From: an uncultured Propionibacteriaceae bacterium
Lineage (GTDB): Bacteria; Actinomycetota; Actinomycetes; Propionibacteriales; Propionibacteriaceae
NCBI GenBank assembly: GCA_937859105.1
Contig: CALMAD010000051.1
Location: 1-6,396 of the forward strand
DNA length: 6,396 nucleotides
Direction: 5' to 3'
Of the stretch, positions 1 to 6,396 are shown piece by piece. The first letter of the stretch is position 1, and every line of letters starts with the position of its first letter. The notes beneath the pieces were generated by a model. That model did no database searches. It saw only the letters and a list, made by a program, of their open reading frames with translations, and had not been told where the DNA came from. The translations under genes were made by a program, and so were the position numbers.

Positions 1-1
1 C

Positions 2-2323
2 CCCGAGGCGGCGCCCGCGCCGGTCGAGGGCGGGTCGAGCGACCCGCTCGCGCCGGCGGGGGACTACCTGCCCCGCGGCATCGTGTGCGGCGCGCTGAAC
101 TTCGAGGTCGGCGACCACGTCGTGGTCGCCCTGCCGGGCACGACGCTGCCCGGCGGGTTCACCATCGGCTCGCGGAAGACCTACGGCCACCGCTCCGACG
201 GCATGATCTGCGCCGTCGACGAGCTGGGTCTGGGCGAGGACCACTCCGGCATCATGGTGCTCGGCGACGCCGACGACGAGGGCCGCGCGTGGACGCTCGG
301 GGCCGACGCGCTGGACGCCCTCGGCGTCCGCGACACCGTGCTCGACATGCCGGTGACGCCCGACATGGGCTACTGCCTGTCGATCCGCGGGCTCGCGCGA
401 GAGGCCGCGCAGGCGACGGACTCCGCGTTCACCGACCCGATCGCCGACGCGACGCCGGCGGCGTCCGAGGCCGGCTACCCGGTGCGGGTCGAGTCGGACC
501 GGTGCCCGCTGTTCACGGCGATCACCGTGACCGGCGTCGACCCGACCGCGCGGACGCCCGGCTGGATGGCGCGGCGGCTCGTGGCGTGCGGCATGCGTCC
601 GATCGCGCTGAGCGTCGACATCTCGAACTACGTGATGCTCGAGACCGGCCAGCCGAACCACTGCTACGACGCGGACGCCCTCGCGGGCGCGATCGTCGTG
701 CGGCAGGCGTTCGAGGGGGAGAAGCTGGTGACGCTCGACGGCGTCGGGCGCACCCTGTCGGCTGAAGACCTGGTCATCGCCGACGACTCCGGGGCCATCG
801 GGCTCGCGGGCGTCATGGGCGGCGAGTCGACCGAGCTGCGCGAGAACACGACGACGATCGTGATCGAGGCGGCGAACTTCGACCCCGTGGCCATCGCGCG
901 GACGTCGCGGCGCCACGGGCTCGGCAGCGAGGCGTCCAAGCGGTTCGAGCGCAGCGTCGACCCGGGCGCGGCCTACGGGGCCGCACGTCGTGTCGCCCGC
1001 CTGCTCGCCGACCTCGCGGGCGGGACGCCGTCGGCGGAGGTCACCATCGCCGGTGCGGTGCCCGCGCCGCCGTCGACGACGATCGAGGCGTCCCTGCCGG
1101 AGCGGATCTTGGGGATGCCGGTGTCGGCCGAACGGGTCGTCGCGATCCTGGAGCGCAGCGGCGTGGCCGTCGAGCGCGACGGCGACACCCTGACGCTCAC
1201 CCCGCCGACCTGGCGCTCCGACCTGCGCGACCCGTACGACTACGTCGAGGAGGTCGGCACGAAGGTGGGGCTGGAGCACCTGCCGTCCGTCGTGCCGGCG
1301 GCGCCGTCGGGGCGCGGGTATACCGTCGGGCAGCAGCTGCGGCGCGCGGTCAACCGGACGCTCGCGGCCAACGGCTACGTCGAGGTGCTCACGTTCCCGT
1401 TCGGGTCCGTCGACGAGCTCGACCGCATGGGCGTGCCCGGCGACGACCCCCGGCGCGGCCTGGTCCGGCTGGCGAACCCGCTCGCGGAGACGTCCCCGGC
1501 GCTGCGCACCACGATCCTGCCGGGCCTGTTCGCGGCCGTGCAGCGCAACACGTCGCGCGGTAACGACGACCTGGCGCTCTTCGAGGCCGGCGAGGTGTTC
1601 TTCGCGGGCGACGGGAGCCCGGCGCCCATGCCGGGCGTCGAGGCGCGCCCCTCGGACGCCGACCTCGCCGCCATCGAGGCCGCCCTGCCCTCCCAGCCGC
1701 GGCACCTGGCCGCCGTGCTGGCGGGGGACTGGCTGAAGGCGGGCTGGAGTGGCGCGGCCGTCCCGGCCGGCTGGCAGACCGCACTGGCGTTCGCGGACGT
1801 CGCGGCGTCCACGGTGGGGCTCGAGCTGCGGCGCGACGCCGCCGCGATGGCCCCCTGGCACCCCGGACGCTGCGCGCGCCTGTCCGTCGGCGAGACCGTC
1901 GTCGGGTACGCCGGCGAGCTGCACCCGAGCGTGGTGAAGGGCTTCGGCCTGCCCGCGCGCACCGCGGCCGTCGAGCTCGACCTCGACCTGCTCGTCTCGC
2001 TGTTCCCGGGCGCCGGTGACGTGGCGGCGGTCTCGTCGTTCCCGGTCGCGAAGGAGGACATCGCGCTCGTGGTGGACGCCTCGGTGCCGGTCGGCGACCT
2101 CGGCGAGGCCGTGCGAGCGGGGGCGGGCGAGCTGCTGGAATCGCTGCAGCTCTTCGACATCTACACGGGCAACCCGATCCCCGAGGGCAAGAAGTCGGTG
2201 GCGTTCGCGCTGCGCTTCCGGGCCGCCGACCGCACGCTCAAGGACGCCGACGTGGCCGCTGCGCGCGACGCCGCGGTCCGGGCGGCGGCCGACGCGTTCG
2301 GCGCCGAGTTGCGGGCCCTGTGA
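2..2323 (+). CDS. pheT: Phenylalanine-tRNA ligase beta subunit (5'-truncated by the window)
   Basis: This is the beta chain of the cytoplasmic alpha2beta2 enzyme that charges tRNA-Phe with phenylalanine. The reading frame is open from base 2 and gives 773 residues. The GTG at 83 is not the start: it falls inside the conserved 'GIVCGALNF' segment of the tRNA-binding OB-fold domain, so I estimate 60-80 N-terminal residues are missing. Domains in order are the OB-fold (to about 380), B3/B4 (about 480-1000; 'RPIALSVDISNYVMLETGQP' begins at 596 and 'EASKRFERSVDPG' is at 929-967), B5 (about 1090-1300; 'PTWRSDLRDPYDYVEEVG' begins at 1205), the non-catalytic synthetase-like core ('ANPLAETSPALRTTILPGLF' at 1472-1531), and the C-terminal anticodon-binding FDX-ACB fold (from 'SSFPVAKEDIALVV' at 2033). 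An Ala/Pro/Gly-rich loop occupies bases 2-75. pheS, for the catalytic alpha subunit, is expected just upstream. The gene looks intact. Identification is from conserved family motifs. Confidence 0.97.
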   Translation, partial: PEAAPAPVEGGSSDPLAPAGDYLPRGIVCGALNFEVGDHVVVALPGTTLPGGFTIGSRKTYGHRSDGMICAVDELGLGEDHSGIMVLGDADDEGRAWTLGADALDALGVRDTVLDMPVTPDMGYCLSIRGLAREAAQATDSAFTDPIADATPAASEAGYPVRVESDRCPLFTAITVTGVDPTARTPGWMARRLVACGMRPIALSVDISNYVMLETGQPNHCYDADALAGAIVVRQAFEGEKLVTLDGVGRTLSAEDLVIADDSGAIGLAGVMGGESTELRENTTTIVIEAANFDPVAIARTSRRHGLGSEASKRFERSVDPGAAYGAARRVARLLADLAGGTPSAEVTIAGAVPAPPSTTIEASLPERILGMPVSAERVVAILERSGVAVERDGDTLTLTPPTWRSDLRDPYDYVEEVGTKVGLEHLPSVVPAAPSGRGYTVGQQLRRAVNRTLAANGYVEVLTFPFGSVDELDRMGVPGDDPRRGLVRLANPLAETSPALRTTILPGLFAAVQRNTSRGNDDLALFEAGEVFFAGDGSPAPMPGVEARPSDADLAAIEAALPSQPRHLAAVLAGDWLKAGWSGAAVPAGWQTALAFADVAASTVGLELRRDAAAMAPWHPGRCARLSVGETVVGYAGELHPSVVKGFGLPARTAAVELDLDLLVSLFPGAGDVAAVSSFPVAKEDIALVVDASVPVGDLGEAVRAGAGELLESLQLFDIYTGNPIPEGKKSVAFALRFRAADRTLKDADVAAARDAAVRAAADAFGAELRAL

Positions 2324-2327
2324 GGGG
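2322..2327 (+). promoter_or_regulatory. Candidate ribosome binding site of the helicase gene, overlapping the pheT stop codon
   Basis: The G-rich hexamer GAGGGG shares its first two bases with the pheT TGA stop and lies 12 bases before the GTG at 2340. The match is partial and the spacer is long. Ribosomes finishing pheT may therefore help start the helicase by translational coupling, which is an inference. No better site is visible in the 16-base gap. Confidence 0.4.
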
Positions 2328-2339
2328 CGTCCGGACGCC

Positions 2340-4865
2340 GTGTGCCTGATCCCGTTCCTCCCGCCCGGCGGCGGAGCCGATCCCGACGACCTCGAGACCG
2401 GCTTCGTCGCCTGGGCGTCCCAGGAGGGCTTCAGCCTCTACCCGCATCAGGAGGAGGCGCTGCTCGAGATCCTGACCGGCGCGAACGTGATCGTCACGAC
2501 GCCCACCGGCTCGGGCAAGTCGCTCATCGCGACGGCCGCCCATTTCGCGACGCTCGCCGCGGGCGGACGCACGTACTACACGGCGCCGATCAAGGCCCTG
2601 GTCAGCGAGAAGTTCTTCGCCCTGATCGACCTGTTCGGCGCCGAGCGGGTCGGCATGGTCACCGGCGACGCGTCCGTGAACGCGGACGCGCCGATCGTTT
2701 GCTGCACCGCCGAGATCCTCGCGAACATCGCGCTGCGCGAGGGTCCGGACGCCGACGTCGCGTCCGTCGTCATGGACGAGTTCCACTTCATCGCCGACCG
2801 CGACCGCGGCTGGGCGTGGGAGGTCCCGCTCGTCGAGCTGCCGCAGGCCCAGTTCGTCATCATGTCCGCGACGCTCGGCGACGTGAGCCGGCTCGCGGCG
2901 TCCCTGGAGGCGACGACGGGACGCGAGACGTCCGTCGTGACGAGCGCCGAGCGGCCCGTGCCGCTCGTGTACAACTGGGCGATCACGCCCGTCCACGAGA
3001 CCATCGCCGAGATCATCGCGACCAAGCAGGCGCCGGTCTACGTCGTCCACGCGACGCAGGCCGCGGCGGTCGAGCGGGCGCAGTCGCTGCTCAGCTCGGG
3101 GATCGTGGACAAGTCGCGCCGCGCCGAGCTGACCGAGGCGCTGCGCGGGTTCCGGTTCGCGGGCGGCTTCGGGCAGACCCTGTCGAAGCTGCTGCACGCC
3201 GGCGTCGCCGTGCACCACGCGGGCATGCTGCCGCGCTACCGGCGGCTCGTCGAGCAGCTCGCGCAGCGCGGCCTGCTCGCGGTGATCTGCGGCACGGACA
3301 CCCTGGGGGTCGGCATCAACGTGCCGATCCGGACGGTGTTGTTCTCCCAGCTCACCAAGTTCGACGGGCGCCGCCAGCGGGTGCTGCGCAGCCGCGAGTT
3401 CCACCAGATCGCCGGACGTGCGGGGCGCGCCGGCTTCGACACCGTCGGGTACGTGGCCGCCCAGGCGCCCGAGCACGAGGTGGAGAACGCCCGCATCGCC
3501 GCGAAGTTCGCCGACGACCCGAAGAAGCTGCGCAGCGTCCGGCGGAAGAAGCCGCCTGAGGGGTTCGTGAACTACACCGAGGCGACGTTCACCAAGCTGA
3601 TCGAGAGCGAGCCGGAGGAACTGCACGCCCGCATGCGCGTCACCCACGCGATGCTGCTGAACCTGCTGCAGCGCGACGAGGACACCGGGGCGGCGCTGGT
3701 CCGGCTGCTGGAGGCGAGTGTCCCCGAGCGGGCGGCGCGCCGGAAGCTGTATCGCCGCGCGGCGGCGCTCGGACGGTCGTTGCTGGCGGCGGGGGTGGTC
3801 GTCCGGCTGAGCGAGCCGACGCCCGGGGGACGCCGGTACGCCCTGGCGGTGGACCTGCAGCGGGACTTCGCGCTGAACCAGCCGCTATCCGCGTTCGCGC
3901 TCGCGTGCATCGACCTGCTGGACCCCGCGTCGCCGACCTATGCGCTCGACGTGCTGAGCGTCATTGAGGCCACGCTGGAGAACCCGATGACGCTGCTGCT
4001 GGCGCAGCAGTTCAAGGCGCGCGGCGAGGCGGTCGCGGAGCTGAAGGCCGACGGGTACGAGTACGAGGAGCGCGTCGAGATCCTCGACGACGTGACGTGG
4101 CCGCAGCCGCTGGGGGAGCTGTTGACGGCGACCTTCGATCGCCTGCGCCCGGAGTACCCGTGGCTGGCCGAGACGCCGGTCAGCCCGAAGTCGGTCGTCC
4201 GGGACATGTTCGAGCGCGCGATGACGTTCGGCGAGTTCGTCGCGTTCTACAAGGTGCAACGCAGCGAGGGGCTGCTGCTGCGGTATCTCTCGGACGCCGT
4301 CCGCGCCCTGCGGCAGACCGTGCCGGAGGCGTCCCGGACGGAGGAGCTGACCGATCTCATCGCCTGGCTCGGCGAGGTGACGCGGCTGATCGACAGCTCG
4401 CTGCTCGACGAGTGGGCCGCCCTCGGGGAACTGGGCGCGGAGGCGTCCGGGGGCGAGGAGGTGTCGCCGCCGACGCGGTCGGTGACCGGGAACGCGCGGG
4501 CGTTCCGGCTGCTGGTGCGCAACGCTCTGTTCCGCCGGGTGGAGCTCTGCGCCGACGACGACGTGGACGCCCTCGCCCAGCTCGAGACCGGGCAGCGCGT
4601 GACGATGACGCGCCAGCGCTGGGACGACGCGCTGGGCGAGTACTGGGACGCCCACGACGTCATCGGCACGGGTCCGGACGCCCGCGGCCCCGCGTTCTTC
4701 ATGGTCACCGAGCGGCGCGGCGGGCGGCTGTGGGAGGTGCGGCAGATCATCGACGACCCGGCGGGGGACCGGGACTGGTCCATCGAGGCGGTCGTGGATC
4801 TCGACGAGTGCGACGACGCCGACGAGTTGATCGTGCACACCACGAACTTCTCGCGCCTCGACTGA
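2340..4865 (+). CDS. Ski2-like DEAD/DEAH-box superfamily 2 helicase with C-terminal DUF3516 region
   Basis: This is a predicted ATP-dependent RNA (or nucleic-acid) helicase of 841 residues. The frame is open further upstream inside pheT, but that part is an Arg/Ser-rich shadow. GTG 2340 is the first plausible start after pheT and gives the length I expect for the family. Helicase motifs in order are Walker A TPTGSGKS (54-61), the 'YTAPIKALVSEKF' segment, motif II DEFH (146-149), motif III SAT (176-178), VHHAGMLP (291-298, typical of Ski2/Mtr4-like enzymes), motif V GTDTLGVGINVP (318-329) and motif VI HQIAGRAGRAG (355-365). From about residue 400 ('PPEGFVNY' at 405) to the end runs the DUF3516-like region, with no signal peptide or membrane segment. 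Both ATPase lobes look complete, so the protein should be active. The substrate and cellular role are not known to me. The family is largely actinobacterial, and an RNA-processing role is inferred from Ski2/Mtr4 relatives. The gene lies 16 bases after pheT and 32 before fixC. Confidence 0.93.
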   Translation: MCLIPFLPPGGGADPDDLETGFVAWASQEGFSLYPHQEEALLEILTGANVIVTTPTGSGKSLIATAAHFATLAAGGRTYYTAPIKALVSEKFFALIDLFGAERVGMVTGDASVNADAPIVCCTAEILANIALREGPDADVASVVMDEFHFIADRDRGWAWEVPLVELPQAQFVIMSATLGDVSRLAASLEATTGRETSVVTSAERPVPLVYNWAITPVHETIAEIIATKQAPVYVVHATQAAAVERAQSLLSSGIVDKSRRAELTEALRGFRFAGGFGQTLSKLLHAGVAVHHAGMLPRYRRLVEQLAQRGLLAVICGTDTLGVGINVPIRTVLFSQLTKFDGRRQRVLRSREFHQIAGRAGRAGFDTVGYVAAQAPEHEVENARIAAKFADDPKKLRSVRRKKPPEGFVNYTEATFTKLIESEPEELHARMRVTHAMLLNLLQRDEDTGAALVRLLEASVPERAARRKLYRRAAALGRSLLAAGVVVRLSEPTPGGRRYALAVDLQRDFALNQPLSAFALACIDLLDPASPTYALDVLSVIEATLENPMTLLLAQQFKARGEAVAELKADGYEYEERVEILDDVTWPQPLGELLTATFDRLRPEYPWLAETPVSPKSVVRDMFERAMTFGEFVAFYKVQRSEGLLLRYLSDAVRALRQTVPEASRTEELTDLIAWLGEVTRLIDSSLLDEWAALGELGAEASGGEEVSPPTRSVTGNARAFRLLVRNALFRRVELCADDDVDALAQLETGQRVTMTRQRWDDALGEYWDAHDVIGTGPDARGPAFFMVTERRGGRLWEVRQIIDDPAGDRDWSIEAVVDLDECDDADELIVHTTNFSRLD

Positions 4866-4885
4866 CGGCAGTTCGTTCGGCTCAC

Positions 4886-4890
4886 AAGGA
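4886..4890 (+). promoter_or_regulatory. Ribosome binding site of fixC
   Basis: AAGGA lies 7 bases before the ATG at 4898, which is good spacing. It favours this ATG over the in-frame GTG at 4907. The surrounding stretch is clearly poorer in GC than the rest of the window: bases 4861-4920 contain 31 G/C out of 60. Confidence 0.7.
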
Positions 4891-4897
4891 ATCGAGA

Positions 4898-6193
4898 ATG
4901 GAAGAAGTGGACTTCGACGTCATCGTCATCGGCGGTGGTGTGGCGGGGACGGTGTGTGCCCACCAGCTGGCGAGCCGCGGCCATTCGGTCGCGTTGCTGG
5001 AACGCGGCCCCGTGGCCGGGTCGAAGAATCTCTCGGGCGGTGTTTTCTACTGCCGGGTCATGGAGCAGGTCTTTCCTGATTTCTGCTCGCAGGCGCCGGT
5101 GGAGCGCCGCATCACGCGCAACGTCGTGTCGTTCCTGAACGAGTCGTCGGCGGTGAACATCGACTACTGGGACGAGCGGCTCGCTGAGCCGGTCAATGCC
5201 GTCTCGGTGCTGCGCGCGAAGCTCGATCCGTGGCTGGCCGAGCGGGCTGAAGAGGCCGGCGTGACGGTCATGCCGGGGGTCAAGGTGGATCAGCTGATCG
5301 TGGACGGCGAGCAGGTGGTCGGCGTCCGGGCGGGCGACGACGAGCTGCGCAGCCACGTCGTGGTCGCCGCCGATGGGGTCAACTCCTTCATCGCGCAGCA
5401 GGCCGGCGTCCGGGCCAAGGAGCCCACCAAGCACCTCGCGGTGGGCGTCAAGTCGGTGATCCAGTTGGACGAGTGCGTCCTGAAGGACCGCTTCCGGCTG
5501 GGCGACCACGACGGCGTCGCCTACGCGGTCGTGGGGGACTCCACCCAGACCGTGGCCGGCGGCGGGTTCCTCTACACCAACCGGGATTCGGCGTCGGTCG
5601 GCGTCGTCCTGCGGCTGGACGATCTGGAGCGCAAGCGCCTCGTGGCCTCGCAGGTGCACGATCACTTCCTGTCCCATCCGGCGATCGCGCCGCTGCTGGC
5701 CGGCGGCGAACTGCTGGAGTACGGCTGCCATCTGACCATCGAGGACGGTCCCGCCATGGTCGGCCACGACCTGACGCGCCCCGGCCTGGTGATCATCGGC
5801 GACGCCGGCGGCTTCACGCTGAACACGGGCCTGACCATTCGAGGCATGGACCTGGCTGCCGGTTCTGCCCTCGCGGCGGCGACGTGCATTTCGGCGGCGC
5901 TCGCGAAGGGCGACTATTCGCAGGAGGCCCTGGACGCCTACCAGCAGGCTCTCGACGCGACGTTCGTGGGTCACGACATGAAGCTGTACGCGAAGGCCCC
6001 CCGGTTCTTGGAGACCGAGCGCCTGTACGGCGACTACGGCACGCTGCTCGCGGACGTCTTCTACCGGGCGTTCACCATGGACGCCCAGCCCCGAACCCAC
6101 CTCCGGACGGCCGCGCTGCAGGCTTTCAAGAACTCGACGGTGCGGGTCCATCAACTCATCCGCGACGTCGCGGCCGGCGTCCGGGCGTTGTAA
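4898..6193 (+). CDS. fixC: FixC-like FAD-dependent electron-transfer flavoprotein:quinone oxidoreductase
   Basis: FixC is a flavoprotein that works with the FixAB electron-transfer flavoprotein and the ferredoxin-like FixX, passing electrons toward the quinone pool. The 431-residue length is close to that of E. coli FixC (about 428). Visible features are the N-terminal Rossmann FAD motif 'VIVIGGGVAG' (Gly12, Gly14, Gly17), the acidic residue ending the second strand (Glu35 in 'LLERG'), 'GSKNLSGG' (41-48), the DG motif 'VVVAADGVNS' (Asp159-Gly160), and the second FAD-contact motif 'GDAGGFTLNTGLTIRGMDLA' (301-320). The protein resembles E. coli FixC along its whole length, including the C-terminal 'LIRDVAAGVRAL'. 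It lacks the fused iron-sulfur domain of mitochondrial-type ETF:quinone oxidoreductase, which fits the separate fixX 13 bases downstream. No fixA or fixB precedes it. The physiological role (anaerobic respiration, carnitine-type metabolism or flavin-based electron bifurcation) cannot be read from this window. Codon bias is weaker than in the helicase gene. Confidence 0.95.
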   Translation: MEEVDFDVIVIGGGVAGTVCAHQLASRGHSVALLERGPVAGSKNLSGGVFYCRVMEQVFPDFCSQAPVERRITRNVVSFLNESSAVNIDYWDERLAEPVNAVSVLRAKLDPWLAERAEEAGVTVMPGVKVDQLIVDGEQVVGVRAGDDELRSHVVVAADGVNSFIAQQAGVRAKEPTKHLAVGVKSVIQLDECVLKDRFRLGDHDGVAYAVVGDSTQTVAGGGFLYTNRDSASVGVVLRLDDLERKRLVASQVHDHFLSHPAIAPLLAGGELLEYGCHLTIEDGPAMVGHDLTRPGLVIIGDAGGFTLNTGLTIRGMDLAAGSALAAATCISAALAKGDYSQEALDAYQQALDATFVGHDMKLYAKAPRFLETERLYGDYGTLLADVFYRAFTMDAQPRTHLRTAALQAFKNSTVRVHQLIRDVAAGVRAL

Positions 6194-6195
6194 GC

Positions 6196-6200
6196 GAGGT
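6196..6200 (+). promoter_or_regulatory. Ribosome binding site of fixX
   Basis: GAGGT sits just after the fixC TAA stop and 6 bases before the ATG at 6207. It is a good match in sequence and spacing, and fixes both the fixX start and tight co-translation with fixC. Confidence 0.75.
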
Positions 6201-6206
6201 ACGGCC

Positions 6207-6396
6207 ATGACTTTTCTGGGAGGCGTCCCCGAGCGGCTTGCTCGCAACGTGTACGAGACGGACGAACAAGAATCCCACATCGAGATCAACCAGGAGGTCT
6301 GCAAGGCCACGGGCACCGGGAAGCTGCTGGTGCGGGTCTGCGCGGCGCACGTCTTTCACGAGTTGCCCGACGGCACCATCACCGCGGAGTACGCGG
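6207..6396 (+). CDS. fixX: FixX-like ferredoxin partner of FixC (3'-truncated by the window)
   Basis: This is the N-terminal 63 residues of a small ferredoxin-like protein of the FixX family, which normally has about 95-100 residues. FixX is thought to carry the iron-sulfur centre that hands electrons from FixC to quinone. The visible part reads 'HIEINQEVCKATGTGKLL', then 'VRVCAAHVFHELPDGTITAE', ending just where the family's conserved 'Y-x-x-C-L-E-C-G-T-C' cluster motif should begin. Only Cys32 and Cys45 are seen. Cys45 lies in 'VCAAHVF', corresponding to the usual 'CPAGLY/CPAKCY' segment, but with Ala in place of Pro. Identification rests on position directly after fixC (13-base gap), on the 'DGTITAEY' pattern matching 'DGSVRFDY' of E. 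coli FixX, and on the cysteine placement. The end of the gene and the main cluster cysteines lie beyond the window, so intactness cannot be judged. Confidence 0.88.
   Translation, partial: MTFLGGVPERLARNVYETDEQESHIEINQEVCKATGTGKLLVRVCAAHVFHELPDGTITAEYA

Noticed and set aside
30..47. Perfect inverted repeat (GCGGGTCG, AG, CGACCCGC) as an operator or hairpin
   Set aside because: It lies inside the pheT coding frame, and short G/C palindromes are expected by chance in DNA this GC-rich. No second copy was noticed.
83..85. GTG as the start of pheT
   Set aside because: It encodes the Val of the conserved 'GIVCGALNF' segment, and the frame stays open to the window edge, so the true start lies upstream.
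2016..2339. Upstream in-frame extension of the helicase inside pheT
   Set aside because: It is an Arg/Ser/Trp-rich out-of-frame reading of the PheT C-terminal domain. The family-like N-terminus begins near the GTG at 2340.
2238..3647. A 469-codon minus-strand open frame opposite the helicase
   Set aside because: It is typical antisense noise of high-GC DNA, with low-complexity Arg/Asp/Gly/Leu composition, and the opposite strand carries clear helicase motifs.
4859..4875. Small hairpin at the helicase stop codon as a terminator
   Set aside because: The stem is only about six pairs with a bulged T and a 4-base loop, and no T-tract follows. It is too weak to call a terminator.
4097..4897. Upstream in-frame extension of fixC reaching back into the helicase gene
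   Set aside because: The extension translates to Arg/Gly/Ala-rich shadow sequence. The ATG at 4898 has a good ribosome binding site and is followed immediately by the FAD-binding motif.
4800..4897. Promoter for fixC, using TTGATC at 4827-4832 as a -35 box
   Set aside because: No acceptable -10 hexamer sits about 17 bases downstream, so no promoter can be supported.
4247..6316. A 689-codon open frame on the minus strand opposite fixC and the helicase 3' end
   Set aside because: It is a mirror of the strongly biased coding frames on the + strand. Its translation is rich in Arg, His, Val and Asp without recognisable motifs, and it crosses three well-supported genes.

Overview
The window comes from a very GC-rich genome with strongly G/C-biased third codon positions. 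It is packed with genes on the + strand: four protein genes follow one another, separated by only 16, 32 and 13 bases. The base composition, together with a DUF3516-type Ski2-like helicase (a family I know from Actinomycetota), points to a high-GC actinobacterium. A FixC/FixX pair in such a genome makes me think of the Propionibacteriales. That placement is an inference, because the window has no rRNA or other strong taxonomic marker.

Layout from left to right. (1) Positions 2-2323 hold pheT, the beta subunit of phenylalanine-tRNA ligase. Its 5' end lies outside the window. (2) Positions 2340-4865 hold a large helicase with a complete set of superfamily 2 motifs and a long C-terminal DUF3516-like half. 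(3) Positions 4898-6193 hold fixC, a FAD-dependent electron-transfer flavoprotein:quinone oxidoreductase-like protein. (4) Positions 6207-6396 hold the first 63 codons of fixX, its ferredoxin-like partner, cut by the window end.

The genes fall into three functional topics: translation (pheT), RNA or nucleic-acid remodelling (helicase), and electron transfer (fixC-fixX). I see no convincing terminator or promoter in any junction, so read-through is possible, but only fixC-fixX form an obvious functional unit. In FixABCX systems, FixAB is the electron-transfer flavoprotein. FixC passes electrons from it toward quinone, and FixX supplies the iron-sulfur centre that one-piece ETF:quinone oxidoreductases carry in their own C-terminus. 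No fixA or fixB lies upstream of fixC here.

There is no tRNA or rRNA gene, CRISPR array, insertion sequence or sizeable repeat, and no gene-free stretch longer than 32 bases. I did not find a clearly new biological system. The points most worth a second look are the poorly characterised helicase, the fixCX pair without fixAB upstream, unusual cysteine-motif residues in FixX, and a relaxation of codon bias that starts at fixC.
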